Shown here: piece after piece, positions 18,001-25,966 of the stretch
Numbering within the stretch: the stretch's first letter is position 1
Layout of the letters: every line of letters begins with the position of its first letter
Source of the DNA: Kaistia soli DSM 19436
Lineage (GTDB): Bacteria > Pseudomonadota > Alphaproteobacteria > Rhizobiales > Kaistiaceae
DNA: 64,000 bases
NCBI RefSeq assembly: GCF_900129325.1
Contig: NZ_FQUP01000011.1
Coordinates: 1 to 64,000 of the forward strand
Direction of reading: 5' to 3'
Position numbers and translations under genes: made by a program
The notes under the pieces: model-generated
Told to the model about the DNA's origin: nothing
Seen by the model: only the letters and a program-made list of their open reading frames with translations
Database searches by the model: none

Positions 18001-19280
18001 TCGAGATCGAGCGTTACAACACGGCAGATTCGCCCGTCGTGCCCGGCACGACCTATACGATCCTGACCACGGGCGGTGGCTTGACCGTGCAGTCGCCGGA
18101 GGTGGCCGTTGCAGACTTCCCGTTCATCAGCTTCACGCTGAGCGAGGACGGCACCAACGGCTATCTCTCGACCGCCCGCAGCGCTGAGCGCTTTTCGGAT
18201 CTTGCGACGACACCGAACGAGATCGCTGTAGCGAACGCGCTCGATGCGGACGCGTGGAGCCCTGCCTGGCAACAGGTCGTCGGCGCCGGCGAAGCCGATG
18301 CCAGCGCGGCCTTTACCAGCCTTGCCAATGCCTCGTTCCATGCCACGGCCCTCGGCGTCCTCTCCGAGCAGTCGCACTTCCTGCGCGATGCGGTGAATGA
18401 CCGGCTGCGCGGCGCGATCGGTGGCGAAGCGACCCCGGCTGTGGCCGGCGTCACCAAGGTTCCGACCGGAACGGCCTATGCGATGTGGGGTCGGGCCCTC
18501 GGCAGCTGGGGCTCTGCAGATGGCAACGGCAACGCGGCCGATGTCAGCTCCTCGATCGGCGGCCTGATCTCCGGCGTCGACGTCACGGTCGACGACACCT
18601 GGCGCCTTGGCCTTGCCGGCGGCTACAGCCAGAGCTGGTTTTCCTCGCCCGATATCGCTGCGTCCGGGTCCAGCGACAGCTATCACGTCGCGCTCTATGG
18701 CGGCTGGCAGGGCCAGTCCGGCTTGGCGCTTCGCGGTGGCGCCGCCTATTCCTGGAACGACGTCGAGACGGCGCGACAGCTCGCGGTGGTCGGTCTCTCC
18801 AGCGCTGCCGAGGGCAGCTACAACGCGCCGACGGCGCAGGTCTTCGCCGAAGGCGCGTACAGGTTCGCCTATGGCAAGGCGGCGTTCGAGCCCTTCGCCA
18901 ATCTCGCTTACGTGCATATAGACGGCGATGTGAGCGAGAGCGGCACGGCGGCGATGACCGGTTCGACGACGTTCGACACGACCTATACGACGCTCGGCCT
19001 GCGCGCATCGGGTCAGCTGGCAACAGGCGTCACGGCGCGCGGCACGCTCGGCTGGCGGCATGCGTTCGGCGATGTCACTCCGGACACGACGCTCGGCTTC
19101 GATCCGGCCTCCGCCGTCGCGCTTTCGGGCACGCCGATCGCCGAAAATGCGCTCGTGACCGAACTCGGCCTCGACTTCGCGGTCGGCAAGAGCGCCACCC
19201 TCGGCGTCTCCTACTCCGGCCAGTACGGGTCTGACGCCTACGAGAACTCGGCACAGGCCAATTTCGCCGTGCAGTTCTGA
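15042..19280 (+). CDS. large autotransporter (type Va secretion) with glycine-rich beta-helix passenger
   Basis: 1412 residues from ATG 15042, chosen because CGGAG lies 7 bases upstream; the frame is open further upstream but without family pattern. An extended signal peptide ends in GPALA before DNWNVSD. The passenger starts with right-handed beta-helix sequence (NDTITFT-like strands), then a very glycine-rich zone at about residues 161-321 with runs of up to eight Gly, then at least six autotransporter-associated repeats of the form LTGTNTYTGGTTVEGGTLQG. The C-terminal 12-strand beta-barrel occupies about 1145-1412 and ends in NFAVQF, with the terminal Phe needed for outer-membrane insertion. 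It is exported to the cell surface, probably as an adhesin. Adjacent Cys294-Cys295 in the passenger is unusual. Confidence 0.92.
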   Translation: MPHSKTHPIQHRTGFMMLDAPSKSLQQDGWLIRCRRSLLTAAAILSAAAAGMLVSGPALADNWNVSDSNSLYRAVSNARNGDTITFTSNITLTSNLTYLSKNVTINGGNYTLSGGGQYRGFSVEPNPNIQPGPISVAINNLTIADTKAVGGKGGDSYAGNSNGGLGGGGGGGGAALGGGLYVGPGANVIVSNVAFASNHATGGEGGSIYSALGSYGGGGGGGSTGDGSNGRALGYGGPGGYGGGGYGGSSSGVGSYTAEAGSTGGGGGGGGINNFSGGAGGFGGGGGAAGAQACCDGQGGFGGGTARSRAGGGGAGLGGAVYVDPKGSLTLAGTLNVAGNSVAGGAGGRYTNGVQAGSGQGYGSGIFYSGSGFLTLAPGLGQIQRVSDVIATQDGITGGRGDGFYIVKNGSGTTVLTGANAYAGLIIVNAGTLQGNTTSLVSDIRNDASLVFDQATDSSFSHQITGNGALSKTGAGALTLTGYNYYLGATEVNQGALLIGASKALSQYTAVTLNGGLLGVESGTASIGNAITMGSAAGSGLYAGTGGQLIVNGVVSGSPLVKSGAGEVTLGGSNTFTGATVTGGVLRFTTDDNLGTALGQITVSGGGSVGTTDVVPADFTISRPLNVDGSGGVNVALHPVIWSGPISGAGTFVKSGPGELWLAGTNTYSRGTDIVGGTIRVEADAALGASGTNINLSGGALRASQSFKTQRGVSLGKFNGTFNVDPGQRLELAGPVSGAGLAKVGPGTLALTSDVNSYNGPNYVNGGVLEGSSSSIRGNIIFDTNVDNTVARSVRFQQSWDGYYVNAISGLGAVIKAGGGRLTLTGTNTYTGGTTVEGGTLQGNTNSLQGDILNQASVVFAQGFDGTYAGNLTGPGTLTKNDGGRLSLTGNDSAGGTAINGGTLAVNGKLTSDVVVNTNGILAGAGNVVGNIDLKGGTIAPGNSIGTVHVSGDLEMEPQSDYHVEINGTSSDRIEVGGKATILSSRFEIERYNTADSPVVPGTTYTILTTGGGLTVQSPEVAVADFPFISFTLSEDGTNGYLSTARSAERFSDLATTPNEIAVANALDADAWSPAWQQVVGAGEADASAAFTSLANASFHATALGVLSEQSHFLRDAVNDRLRGAIGGEATPAVAGVTKVPTGTAYAMWGRALGSWGSADGNGNAADVSSSIGGLISGVDVTVDDTWRLGLAGGYSQSWFSSPDIAASGSSDSYHVALYGGWQGQSGLALRGGAAYSWNDVETARQLAVVGLSSAAEGSYNAPTAQVFAEGAYRFAYGKAAFEPFANLAYVHIDGDVSESGTAAMTGSTTFDTTYTTLGLRASGQLATGVTARGTLGWRHAFGDVTPDTTLGFDPASAVALSGTPIAENALVTELGLDFAVGKSATLGVSYSGQYGSDAYENSAQANFAVQF

Positions 19281-19329
19281 TTGCGATGTAGGCCGTCGAG
19301 AGAACTGCACAACCTGCAGGGAGAGGTTC

Positions 19330-20754
19330 ATGGCTTCGGCTGCGACGCTCGGATTATCGCTGTTTCGTCGCAAGCCGGTGCGGTCCATGGCAGAGCAGGC
19401 CGCCGCCGATGCGGCGCATGGTTCGCTGAGCCGGTCGATCGGCCTGTTCCCGCTTGTGATGCTCGGGATTGGCGCGACGGTCGGCAGCGGCGTCTTCGTC
19501 GCCCTGACCGCGGCCGTGCCGGTGTCGGGGCCGGCCGTGATGCTCTCCTTCGTCATCGCGGGCATCACGGCGGGGTTGACCGCGCTCTGCTATGCCGAAT
19601 TGGCCTCGACCATGCCTGTCTCGGGCTCGGCCTATTCCTATGCCTATGCAACGCTCGGCGAGTTCTGCGCCTTCGTTGTTGGTGCATGCCTTCTGCTTGA
19701 ATATGCGGTCTCGGCGTCTGCCATCGCTGTCGGCTGGGGGCAGTATCTCAACGAACTGTTCGGCGATGTCACCGGCTGGCAGATGCCTGAGGCCATAAGC
19801 CAGCCGCCGGGCGAAGGCGGCGTCGTCAACCTGCCAGCCATGGCGCTGATCGCCATCTGCGCCATGCTGCTGATCCGCGGCGCCAAGGAATCGACGGCAG
19901 TCAACGCGGTCCTCGTGGTGGTAAAGCTCGGCGTGCTCGCGCTGTTCGGCATCATCGCGCTGACGGCCTTCAAGAGTGAAAACCTGATCCCGTTCATGCC
20001 GCTCGGCTGGGCCGGTGTTGGCTCGGCAGCCTCGATGATCTTCTTCTCCTATATCGGCCTCGATACGGTTTCGACCGCCGGCGATGAAGCAAAGGATCCC
20101 GCGCGGACCTTGCCGCTGGCTATCATCATTTCCCTGCTGGTCGTGACGGCCATCTACCTTTTCGTGGCGATCGCGGCGGTCGGCGCCCAGCCGTGGACTG
20201 CATTCTCAGGGCAGAACGCGGGCCTCGCCGTGATCCTGCGGAACGTCACGGGCGCCGCGTGGCCGTCCGTGCTGTTTTCGATCGGCGCCATCGTCTCGAT
20301 CTTCAGCGTGACGCTGGCTGCGATGTACGGCCAAACCCGTATCCTGATCGCCATGAGCCGGGATGGCCTTTTACCCAAAGTCTTCGGCAGGCTCGACCCC
20401 GTGACGCAATCCCCGCGGCACAATACCTGGATCGTGGCGGTATTCATCGCTGTCCTGGCCGGCGTGGTGCCGCTGAATGTGCTCGTGAATCTGACGAGCA
20501 TGGGCACGCTAACGGCCTTTGCCGTCGTGTCGCTCGGCGTCATGATCCTGCGGCGCACGAGACCCGACCTGAAACGTGGCTTCAAGGTTCCGCTGTTCCC
20601 CCTCGTTCCGGTCGCCAGCGTGGCCTTCTGCCTCTATCTGATCATCGAGTTGCCCCGGCAGACGCATCTGCTGTTTCTCGTCTGGGTGACCGGCGCGCTG
20701 CTGCTTTATTTCGGCTACTCGTTTCGCAACTCGGTCCTGGCGCGAGCGTCGTGA
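19330..20754 (+). CDS. APC-superfamily amino-acid permease (cationic amino-acid transporter type)
   Basis: 474 residues with about 12 transmembrane helices. The first helix has the family GIGATVGSGVFVALT substrate-binding break; helix 6 has MIFFSYIGLDTVSTAGDEAK, and then DPARTLPLAIIISLLVVTAI. These fit the CAT/YfnA branch of the APC superfamily, which imports amino acids by proton symport. GGGAGAGG before ATG 19330 supports the start. It begins 49 bases after the autotransporter and may be read from the same transcript, but no functional link is obvious. The next gene, a serine hydrolase, follows in the same direction. Confidence 0.88.
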   Translation: MASAATLGLSLFRRKPVRSMAEQAAADAAHGSLSRSIGLFPLVMLGIGATVGSGVFVALTAAVPVSGPAVMLSFVIAGITAGLTALCYAELASTMPVSGSAYSYAYATLGEFCAFVVGACLLLEYAVSASAIAVGWGQYLNELFGDVTGWQMPEAISQPPGEGGVVNLPAMALIAICAMLLIRGAKESTAVNAVLVVVKLGVLALFGIIALTAFKSENLIPFMPLGWAGVGSAASMIFFSYIGLDTVSTAGDEAKDPARTLPLAIIISLLVVTAIYLFVAIAAVGAQPWTAFSGQNAGLAVILRNVTGAAWPSVLFSIGAIVSIFSVTLAAMYGQTRILIAMSRDGLLPKVFGRLDPVTQSPRHNTWIVAVFIAVLAGVVPLNVLVNLTSMGTLTAFAVVSLGVMILRRTRPDLKRGFKVPLFPLVPVASVAFCLYLIIELPRQTHLLFLVWVTGALLLYFGYSFRNSVLARAS

Positions 20755-20921
20755 CGGCGGCCGGAACGGTGATCGCGAGTGCTCGCCGCATGATGCGCGG
20801 GCCTCATCAGGACGATGGCCGGAATGCACTTTCCAACGCCTCGAAATGGCTCCAACCTCAGCGGAATGACGCAACCGACTGGACGCTTCGCGCGACAAGC
20901 ATCGAGAAGGACCGGACAGTG

Positions 20922-22589
20922 ATGAAAACCCACACAGCGATATCAAATGGATATCTGTCGCGTGACTTTCCGCAGGTGTTGCCGCGACGCGGGCAGCACG
21001 ACGTCAATGGGGCTCGCGTATCCCTAAGAGCGCGTGTCGCCGGCCGGATGCTGATGGCGGCACGCCTCGGGATCACCGCGCTGCTCGCCCTCCTCGCCGC
21101 TCCGGTTCTTGCCGATCCGCTGCCGCCGCAGGTTTCGGGCGTCGCGATCCCGGCTGGCCAGATCGACAAGGCTGTCGCGAGCCTCGATGGCATCGCAAAG
21201 GAGATCTTGGAGAAGAGCGGCATTCCGGGTCTGGCCATCGCGGTCGTCCATGGCGGCCGCACCGTTTACGCCAAGGGCTTCGGCGTCCGGAAGGTCGGCG
21301 AGCCCGCTCTGGTTGATCCAGACACGGTGTTCCAGGTCGCGTCGCTATCGAAATCGCTCGCCGGCAGCGTGGTGGCCCATCAGGTCGGCGCTGGCGTCAT
21401 CGCGTGGGATACGCCGGTCGTCGCCCATCTGCCATGGTTCGCGCTGCAGGATCCGTGGGTGACGCAGCATGTCACGATCGCCGACCTCTTCAGCCATCGC
21501 TCAGGCCTGCCGGAACATGCCGGCGACAATCTCGAGGACCTCGGCTTCAATCGGCGCGCGGTTCTGGAGCGCCTCCGCCTCATCCCGCTCAGCAGCTTTC
21601 GCGATACATACGCCTATACCAACTTCGGATTGACGGCCGCGGCCGAGTCCGTTGCTGTCGCCTCGGGGAAGTCGTGGGAGGATCTAGCCGAGGAATCCCT
21701 TTACGAACCGCTCGGCATGGCGTCGACAAGCTCTCGCTTTGCCGACTTTGAGAAGCGGACGGACCGCGCCTTCGGTCATGTGAAAGTCGGCAATGACTAC
21801 CAACCGAAATACCAACGGCAGCCCGATGCGCAATCGCCCGCCGGCGGCGCCAGTTCCTCGGTGAACGACCTCGCCCGCTGGATGGCGATGATCCTGCAGA
21901 ACGGCGAATTCGGCGGCAAGCGGATCATTCCCGAGGCCGCGCTGCTACCGGCCATCACTGCCGAGATGATCTCCTCGCCGTCCTATGCCGTCGATGCCCG
22001 GCCCGGCTTCTACGGCTATGGGTTCGGCGTCGGGATCACGCCGACGGGCCGGACTTTGATCAGCCATTCGGGCGCGTTCGGGCTCGGTGCAGGCACCTAT
22101 TATGGCCTGCTTCCGTCGGCCGATGTCGGGATCGTCGTTCTCACCAACGCATCGCCGACTGGCGCGGCGGAGTCGATCGGCGCGGCGTTCATGGATCTCG
22201 TCCAGTTCGGAACGGTGACGCAGGACTGGTTCGCCCTGTTCGGCCCGCGACTGAGCGCCAACATGGCGCCGGCTGGTGATCTCGTCGGCAAACCGCAACC
22301 CGAACACCCGGCAGCGGCCGCAAGCCTTTCGCGCTATACCGGCGCCTATGCCAATCCTTATTTCGGGGATGCGACGATTAAGGAGGTCGGCGATCATCTC
22401 GAACTGTCGATCGGACCTGTCGGCAAGAGCTACCCACTGAGCCATTGGGACGGCGATACGTTCAGCATCCGCCCCTCCAGTGAAAACGAGTCGGACGGCT
22501 CGGTTTCATCTGTCACCTTTGGACCAGCCGGCCAAATGAAGATCGGCTACCTCGATCAGAATGGCTTCGGCGCGTTCGTCAGGCGTTGA
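20922..22589 (+). CDS. exported serine beta-lactamase/esterase-family hydrolase (class C fold)
   Basis: 555 residues. Penicillin-binding-protein-like active site: Ser141-x-x-Lys144 in VASLSKSLAG, Tyr232-Thr-Asn234, and His382-Ser-Gly384 in place of KTG. HSG is common in class C-like esterases and D-aminopeptidases, so antibiotic hydrolysis is not implied. A C-terminal lipocalin-like domain (YTGAYANPYFGDATIKEVGD ...) follows. A hydrophobic signal ending VLADPLP is present, but about 45 residues in; the start at 20922 (AAGGA upstream) gives a long n-region, and ATG 21048 or 21054 would give a normal one. A periplasmic amidase/esterase on a peptide or peptidoglycan-like substrate is plausible next to the amino-acid permease. 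Confidence 0.85.
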   Translation: MKTHTAISNGYLSRDFPQVLPRRGQHDVNGARVSLRARVAGRMLMAARLGITALLALLAAPVLADPLPPQVSGVAIPAGQIDKAVASLDGIAKEILEKSGIPGLAIAVVHGGRTVYAKGFGVRKVGEPALVDPDTVFQVASLSKSLAGSVVAHQVGAGVIAWDTPVVAHLPWFALQDPWVTQHVTIADLFSHRSGLPEHAGDNLEDLGFNRRAVLERLRLIPLSSFRDTYAYTNFGLTAAAESVAVASGKSWEDLAEESLYEPLGMASTSSRFADFEKRTDRAFGHVKVGNDYQPKYQRQPDAQSPAGGASSSVNDLARWMAMILQNGEFGGKRIIPEAALLPAITAEMISSPSYAVDARPGFYGYGFGVGITPTGRTLISHSGAFGLGAGTYYGLLPSADVGIVVLTNASPTGAAESIGAAFMDLVQFGTVTQDWFALFGPRLSANMAPAGDLVGKPQPEHPAAAASLSRYTGAYANPYFGDATIKEVGDHLELSIGPVGKSYPLSHWDGDTFSIRPSSENESDGSVSSVTFGPAGQMKIGYLDQNGFGAFVRR

Positions 22590-22675
22590 CGAGCAAGCTA
22601 GGGAGCGGAAGAGACAGCCGAAACACGGTTGCCGCAACCAACAGACACCTGAACGTCAGCGTCTCGTCGCTCGGA

Positions 22676-22855
22676 CTAGCGCAGCTTGGCGATCCCGATG
22701 CTATCAAGTTTGGCGCGGGCCTTGATGGATTCCTCGCTGCGCGTCATCGCTTTTGAAATCGCCTTGAGCGCCATACCCTTGCCAGCGAGCAACCTCAGCT
22801 TGTCGAGTTCCTCGGGCGTCCAGGGTTGGCGGTGCCGTTCAAATCGCTCGGTCAC
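22676..22855 (-). CDS. small helix-turn-helix (SANT-like) protein
   Basis: 59 residues from GTG 22855, which has an ideal AGGAG 6 bases upstream; the open frame further upstream is Arg-rich and without pattern. The whole protein is one domain: RQPWTPEELDKLRLLAGKGM, then ISKAMTRSEESIKARAKLDS. This is the three-helix Myb/SANT-like fold common as small proteins in alphaproteobacteria, with EESIKARA as probable recognition helix. A DNA-binding role is likely, target unknown. It is a lone gene convergent with the serine hydrolase gene. Confidence 0.72.
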   Translation of the reverse strand: MTERFERHRQPWTPEELDKLRLLAGKGMALKAISKAMTRSEESIKARAKLDSIGIAKLR

Positions 22856-23140
22856 GGTGTACTCCTGCTCAGCCTCGAGACTACGGGATGCGCGCCGTTT
22901 AGCGCGGGGACGGCTCGAACGCGGCTGGCCGTTCAAATGCGCGCGCATCCCAACTTGTCGCCCGACGTGAGGAGGCGACGCCAGATTGCCGCTAGATAGA
23001 TGACATTCGGCTCGGTACCGCAAGTCGGAGGTATCGACCTAAGGGGGCCTATCCGCTCCCCAACAATGCGACGGTTTTGTGCGATACGACCGCTGCCGCC
23101 TAAGCTTGACATTGCCATTGGCGCGCTAACTCATCGTTCG

Positions 23141-23905
23141 ATGAGCATTGCCACGGTCGCCCTCGACCGGATATCACGGCTGCGCCGCCTCCTCGACACG
23201 CCTTCCCCATCGGGGGTGGCGGTGCGATTGTTTGCATGGGCGCTGCCATTGGCGATGCTCACGGGATCAATTGCCGCACGCGTTGTCCCTGCCGGAGCGG
23301 TGCTCGCGACTGGTCTGTTTGCTGTGATGGCAGCCATGGCGGTCGCCGGGCTGCGCAATGCCTATGCCCATCCCCGCCTGGGCCTCTGCAACATGGTAAC
23401 GCTCGGCCGCGCAGCGCTCGCCTCGTCCCTTGTCGCGCCGCTGGCCGCGTCGGAGCCGATCCCGGACGGCTCGGCTTGGCTCGTCGTGACGGTGGCGACG
23501 ATTGCGCTCGCGCTCGATGGGGTCGATGGATGGCTGGCGCGCAGAGACGGCCTCGCCTCGCCGTTTGGCGCCCGCTTCGACATGGAGGTGGACGCGGCGC
23601 TCGGGCTCATTCTCGCCTTGCTGGTTTTTGCTTCTGGCAAGCTCGGCCCCTGGGTTCTGGCGCTTGGGTCGATGCGCTATGCCTATGTCGCGGCCGGACT
23701 GGCGATGCCCTGGCTGAATGGCCCTCTTCCCGAAGCCTTTCGCCGCAAGGCGATATGCGTGGCGCAGATTGCGGCGTTGATAGCGCTCAACGCGCCGATC
23801 GTCAGTGGAATGCCGGCGACAATTCTCGCGGCGACGGCCACGCTCGCACTTGGCTGGTCCTTCGCGATCGACATCCTTTGGCTCGTCCAGAGACGGCAGC
23901 CGTGA
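23141..23905 (+). CDS. CDP-alcohol phosphatidyltransferase family membrane protein
   Basis: About 254 residues from ATG 23141; the start is uncertain because no good ribosome site is visible and the frame is open upstream to 23000. The catalytic signature D-G-x2-A-R-x8-G-x3-D-x3-D is complete: Asp129, Gly130, Ala133, Arg134, Gly143, Asp147, Asp151. At least six hydrophobic segments are present. Family members move a phosphatidyl or similar group from a CDP-linked donor to an alcohol, making phospholipid head groups or inositol-type lipids. It overlaps by 4 bases with the sulfatase-fold membrane protein downstream, so the pair probably works on one lipid. Confidence 0.85.
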   Translation: MSIATVALDRISRLRRLLDTPSPSGVAVRLFAWALPLAMLTGSIAARVVPAGAVLATGLFAVMAAMAVAGLRNAYAHPRLGLCNMVTLGRAALASSLVAPLAASEPIPDGSAWLVVTVATIALALDGVDGWLARRDGLASPFGARFDMEVDAALGLILALLVFASGKLGPWVLALGSMRYAYVAAGLAMPWLNGPLPEAFRRKAICVAQIAALIALNAPIVSGMPATILAATATLALGWSFAIDILWLVQRRQP

Positions 23906-25515
23906 AGCCGGCGCACCGGTCCAGTGTCTTTGCCCTTGTTCTCGCGGCGTTGGTTTTCCACCTCGTTCTTGTCGCTCCTAACGCACCGAGCGGCTTCACC
24001 CTGGGGACGGCGCTGCGACCGCCGCTCGAATTGCCTGCCATCCTGCTGTTGCTGGCCGCCCTGCCCGATCTCTGGATCGGCACGCGGCTGTTGCGGACGG
24101 CGCTGGTGGCAACGCTCGTCCTCGTGATTGTCCTGAAGCTCGCCGATATCGCCACCTTCGCCGCCTTCGCCCACCCCTTCAACCCGGCCGTAGACCTTCA
24201 TCTCGTCGAGGCCGGTATCCGGCTGGCCATCAGTACGCTGGGCCTGCCGCTGGTGCTTCTGATCCTCGCCTGTGTCCTGCTGACGATGGCGGGCATTGCC
24301 GGCGCGCTTTGGTGGGCGAGCAGTCAATGGGCAGGGCTCGCGCCGCGTCGCATCACGCTGGCAGCGGCGAGCGTCGCCGTGCTCGTCGTCGCAGCCGAGG
24401 CCGCTAACCGTCTGCCGGTTCATCTGCTGCCGCAGGCCTCGACGACGCGGCTTGCCGTCCAGCATGCAGAAACCTATGCAGAGACGCGAGCCGATCTCGT
24501 CCGCTTCAGCACCGCAGCGGCAAGCGACCCCTTCGCCGGAGTCTCCGGCCTCTTCGACCGCCTCGGTGGCCGCGACGTTCTCATCGTCTTCATCGAGAGC
24601 TATGGTCGCTCCAGCTTCGACAATTCACTCTATGCCCCGACCCATCGTGCGACGCTGCTGGCGGCCGAGCCGCGCCTCGCCGCCGCGGGCCTCGCGATGA
24701 GATCGGGCTGGCTGACCTCGCCCGTCGAAGGCGGGCAAAGCTGGCTGGCGCACAGTACCCTCGAATCCGGACTGACGATTTCCAACCAGACGCGCTATCG
24801 CGCGCTGCTCGGGAGCCGCCGCGAGAGCCTCTATCATATCGCCGTCACTTCGGGCTTCCGAACCGCCGCAATCATGCCGGGCATCACCATGGCATGGCCG
24901 GAGGGACCGGTTCAGGGCTTCGAGACCATCCTCGCGGCCGCCGATCTCGGCTATCGGGGCCAGCCGTTCAACTTTGTGACGATGCCGGATCAATATACGC
25001 TTGCTGCGTTCGACCGGCTGATCCCGCGAGGGCCGCAGCCCGGTCCGCTCTTCGCCCAGATCGTGCTGCTCTCCTCGCATGCGCCATGGGTACCCGTCCC
25101 GCAATTAATCCCCTGGAGCGATGTCGGCGACGGAACGGTCTTCGATCGCTGGGCAACCACGGGCGATCCACCGGAGACCGTCTGGCGCGACCATGATCGT
25201 GTGCGTGACCAATACCGGCAGGCGATCGACTATTCGCTGCAGGTGATCCTCTCTTACGTCGAACGCCAGTCCGGCCGGGCGCCGCTGATGGTGATCCTCG
25301 GCGATCACCAGCCGGCGCCCTTCGTTGCCGGCATCGACAGCCGAGACGTGCCCATTCACCTGATCGGGCCGCCCGATCTTGTGGCGGATTTCAACGACTG
25401 GGGCTGGACCGCCGGACTTGTTCCCGCAGGCGATGTCCCCGCCTGGCCGATGAGCGAGTTCCGCGACCGGTTCATTCGCGCCTTGAGCACAGACGCACCC
25501 GCCGGCGCAAACTGA
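23902..25515 (+). CDS. membrane-anchored sulfatase-superfamily protein (phosphoglycerol/phosphoethanolamine transferase-like)
   Basis: 537 residues from GTG 23902, which overlaps the stop of the previous gene (GTGA). The N-terminal half has five or so transmembrane helices. The C-terminal half is an alkaline-phosphatase-like sulfatase domain: DVLIVFIESYGRSSFD gives the first metal-site strand, GQSWLAHSTLESG holds the region of the nucleophile (Ser or Thr rather than Cys), and LGDHQPAPFV the second metal site. LTA-synthase and EptA-type transferases share this plan. Translational coupling to a CDP-alcohol phosphatidyltransferase suggests a two-step modification of a membrane lipid or glycan on the periplasmic face. 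Confidence 0.82.
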   Translation: MKPAHRSSVFALVLAALVFHLVLVAPNAPSGFTLGTALRPPLELPAILLLLAALPDLWIGTRLLRTALVATLVLVIVLKLADIATFAAFAHPFNPAVDLHLVEAGIRLAISTLGLPLVLLILACVLLTMAGIAGALWWASSQWAGLAPRRITLAAASVAVLVVAAEAANRLPVHLLPQASTTRLAVQHAETYAETRADLVRFSTAAASDPFAGVSGLFDRLGGRDVLIVFIESYGRSSFDNSLYAPTHRATLLAAEPRLAAAGLAMRSGWLTSPVEGGQSWLAHSTLESGLTISNQTRYRALLGSRRESLYHIAVTSGFRTAAIMPGITMAWPEGPVQGFETILAAADLGYRGQPFNFVTMPDQYTLAAFDRLIPRGPQPGPLFAQIVLLSSHAPWVPVPQLIPWSDVGDGTVFDRWATTGDPPETVWRDHDRVRDQYRQAIDYSLQVILSYVERQSGRAPLMVILGDHQPAPFVAGIDSRDVPIHLIGPPDLVADFNDWGWTAGLVPAGDVPAWPMSEFRDRFIRALSTDAPAGAN

Positions 25516-25882
25516 TCGACGGCATGGCAGTGTTTCCGGCTGATGGCCATCCCATCAGGCATCGATGTAGAGACGATGCTCCGATGCGTTTGCGCAGTGC
25601 GCCGCCCACAGTTGATGCGCCCATTACCAGGGAATGCCGGATATCCCGAAAAGATGGCAGCAGGCCGTGCGTTTGTATCCTGAGCAAGGGGCTAGCCGCC
25701 GGGTAGGCGCGAAGGAGCGCAGCACGTCGTCGTCATCGCTCGCAGTGCACGGGCGCCCGCATCGCCCATATTCAGCGCTTTTGCTCCGCCTAAATGCCGC
25801 CCAGCCCGATCAATTGTGCGTAAGCCGATCAAAAGCGCGGACGATCTTGACGATAGCAAGCTTGACAACGGACAAGCGTCGC
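25516..25882. other. intergenic region, no gene seen
   Basis: 367 bases between the lipid-modifying pair and the operator region of the sugar transporter. Short open frames lack any protein pattern. The 3' part probably includes the promoter of the transporter operon. Confidence 0.5.
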
Positions 25883-25909
25883 GCAATTGCTTTTGATGCA
25901 AGCAATTGC
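25883..25909. promoter_or_regulatory. paired GCAATTGC palindromes, candidate operator of the ribose-type transporter operon
   Basis: GCAATTGC occurs at 25883-25890 and again at 25902-25909, centres 19 bases apart (close to two helical turns), each a perfect palindrome; the second extends to AGCAATTGCT. They lie 57-84 bases upstream of the substrate-binding-protein ATG. SorC-type regulators bind as tetramers to paired sites; the SorC gene at the operon's 3' end is the natural candidate (inference). Confidence 0.45.
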
Positions 25910-25966
25910 TCACACAAGAAGAAGCGCATCAGCGCCGTCTGAATCGATCGATAACGGAGGAACGCC

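Noticed and set aside
16728-19568. A 946-codon open frame antisense to the autotransporter
   Set aside because: It mirrors the repetitive, codon-biased autotransporter gene, has no domain pattern or ribosome site, and the plus-strand gene is certain.
20193-20921. Open frame extending the serine hydrolase 243 codons upstream
   Set aside because: It overlaps the amino-acid permease in another frame and has no family pattern; the signal peptide lies after 20922.
20922-22589. Calling the serine hydrolase an antibiotic-resistance beta-lactamase
   Set aside because: HSG instead of KTG and a C-terminal lipocalin-like domain fit esterase/peptidase relatives better.
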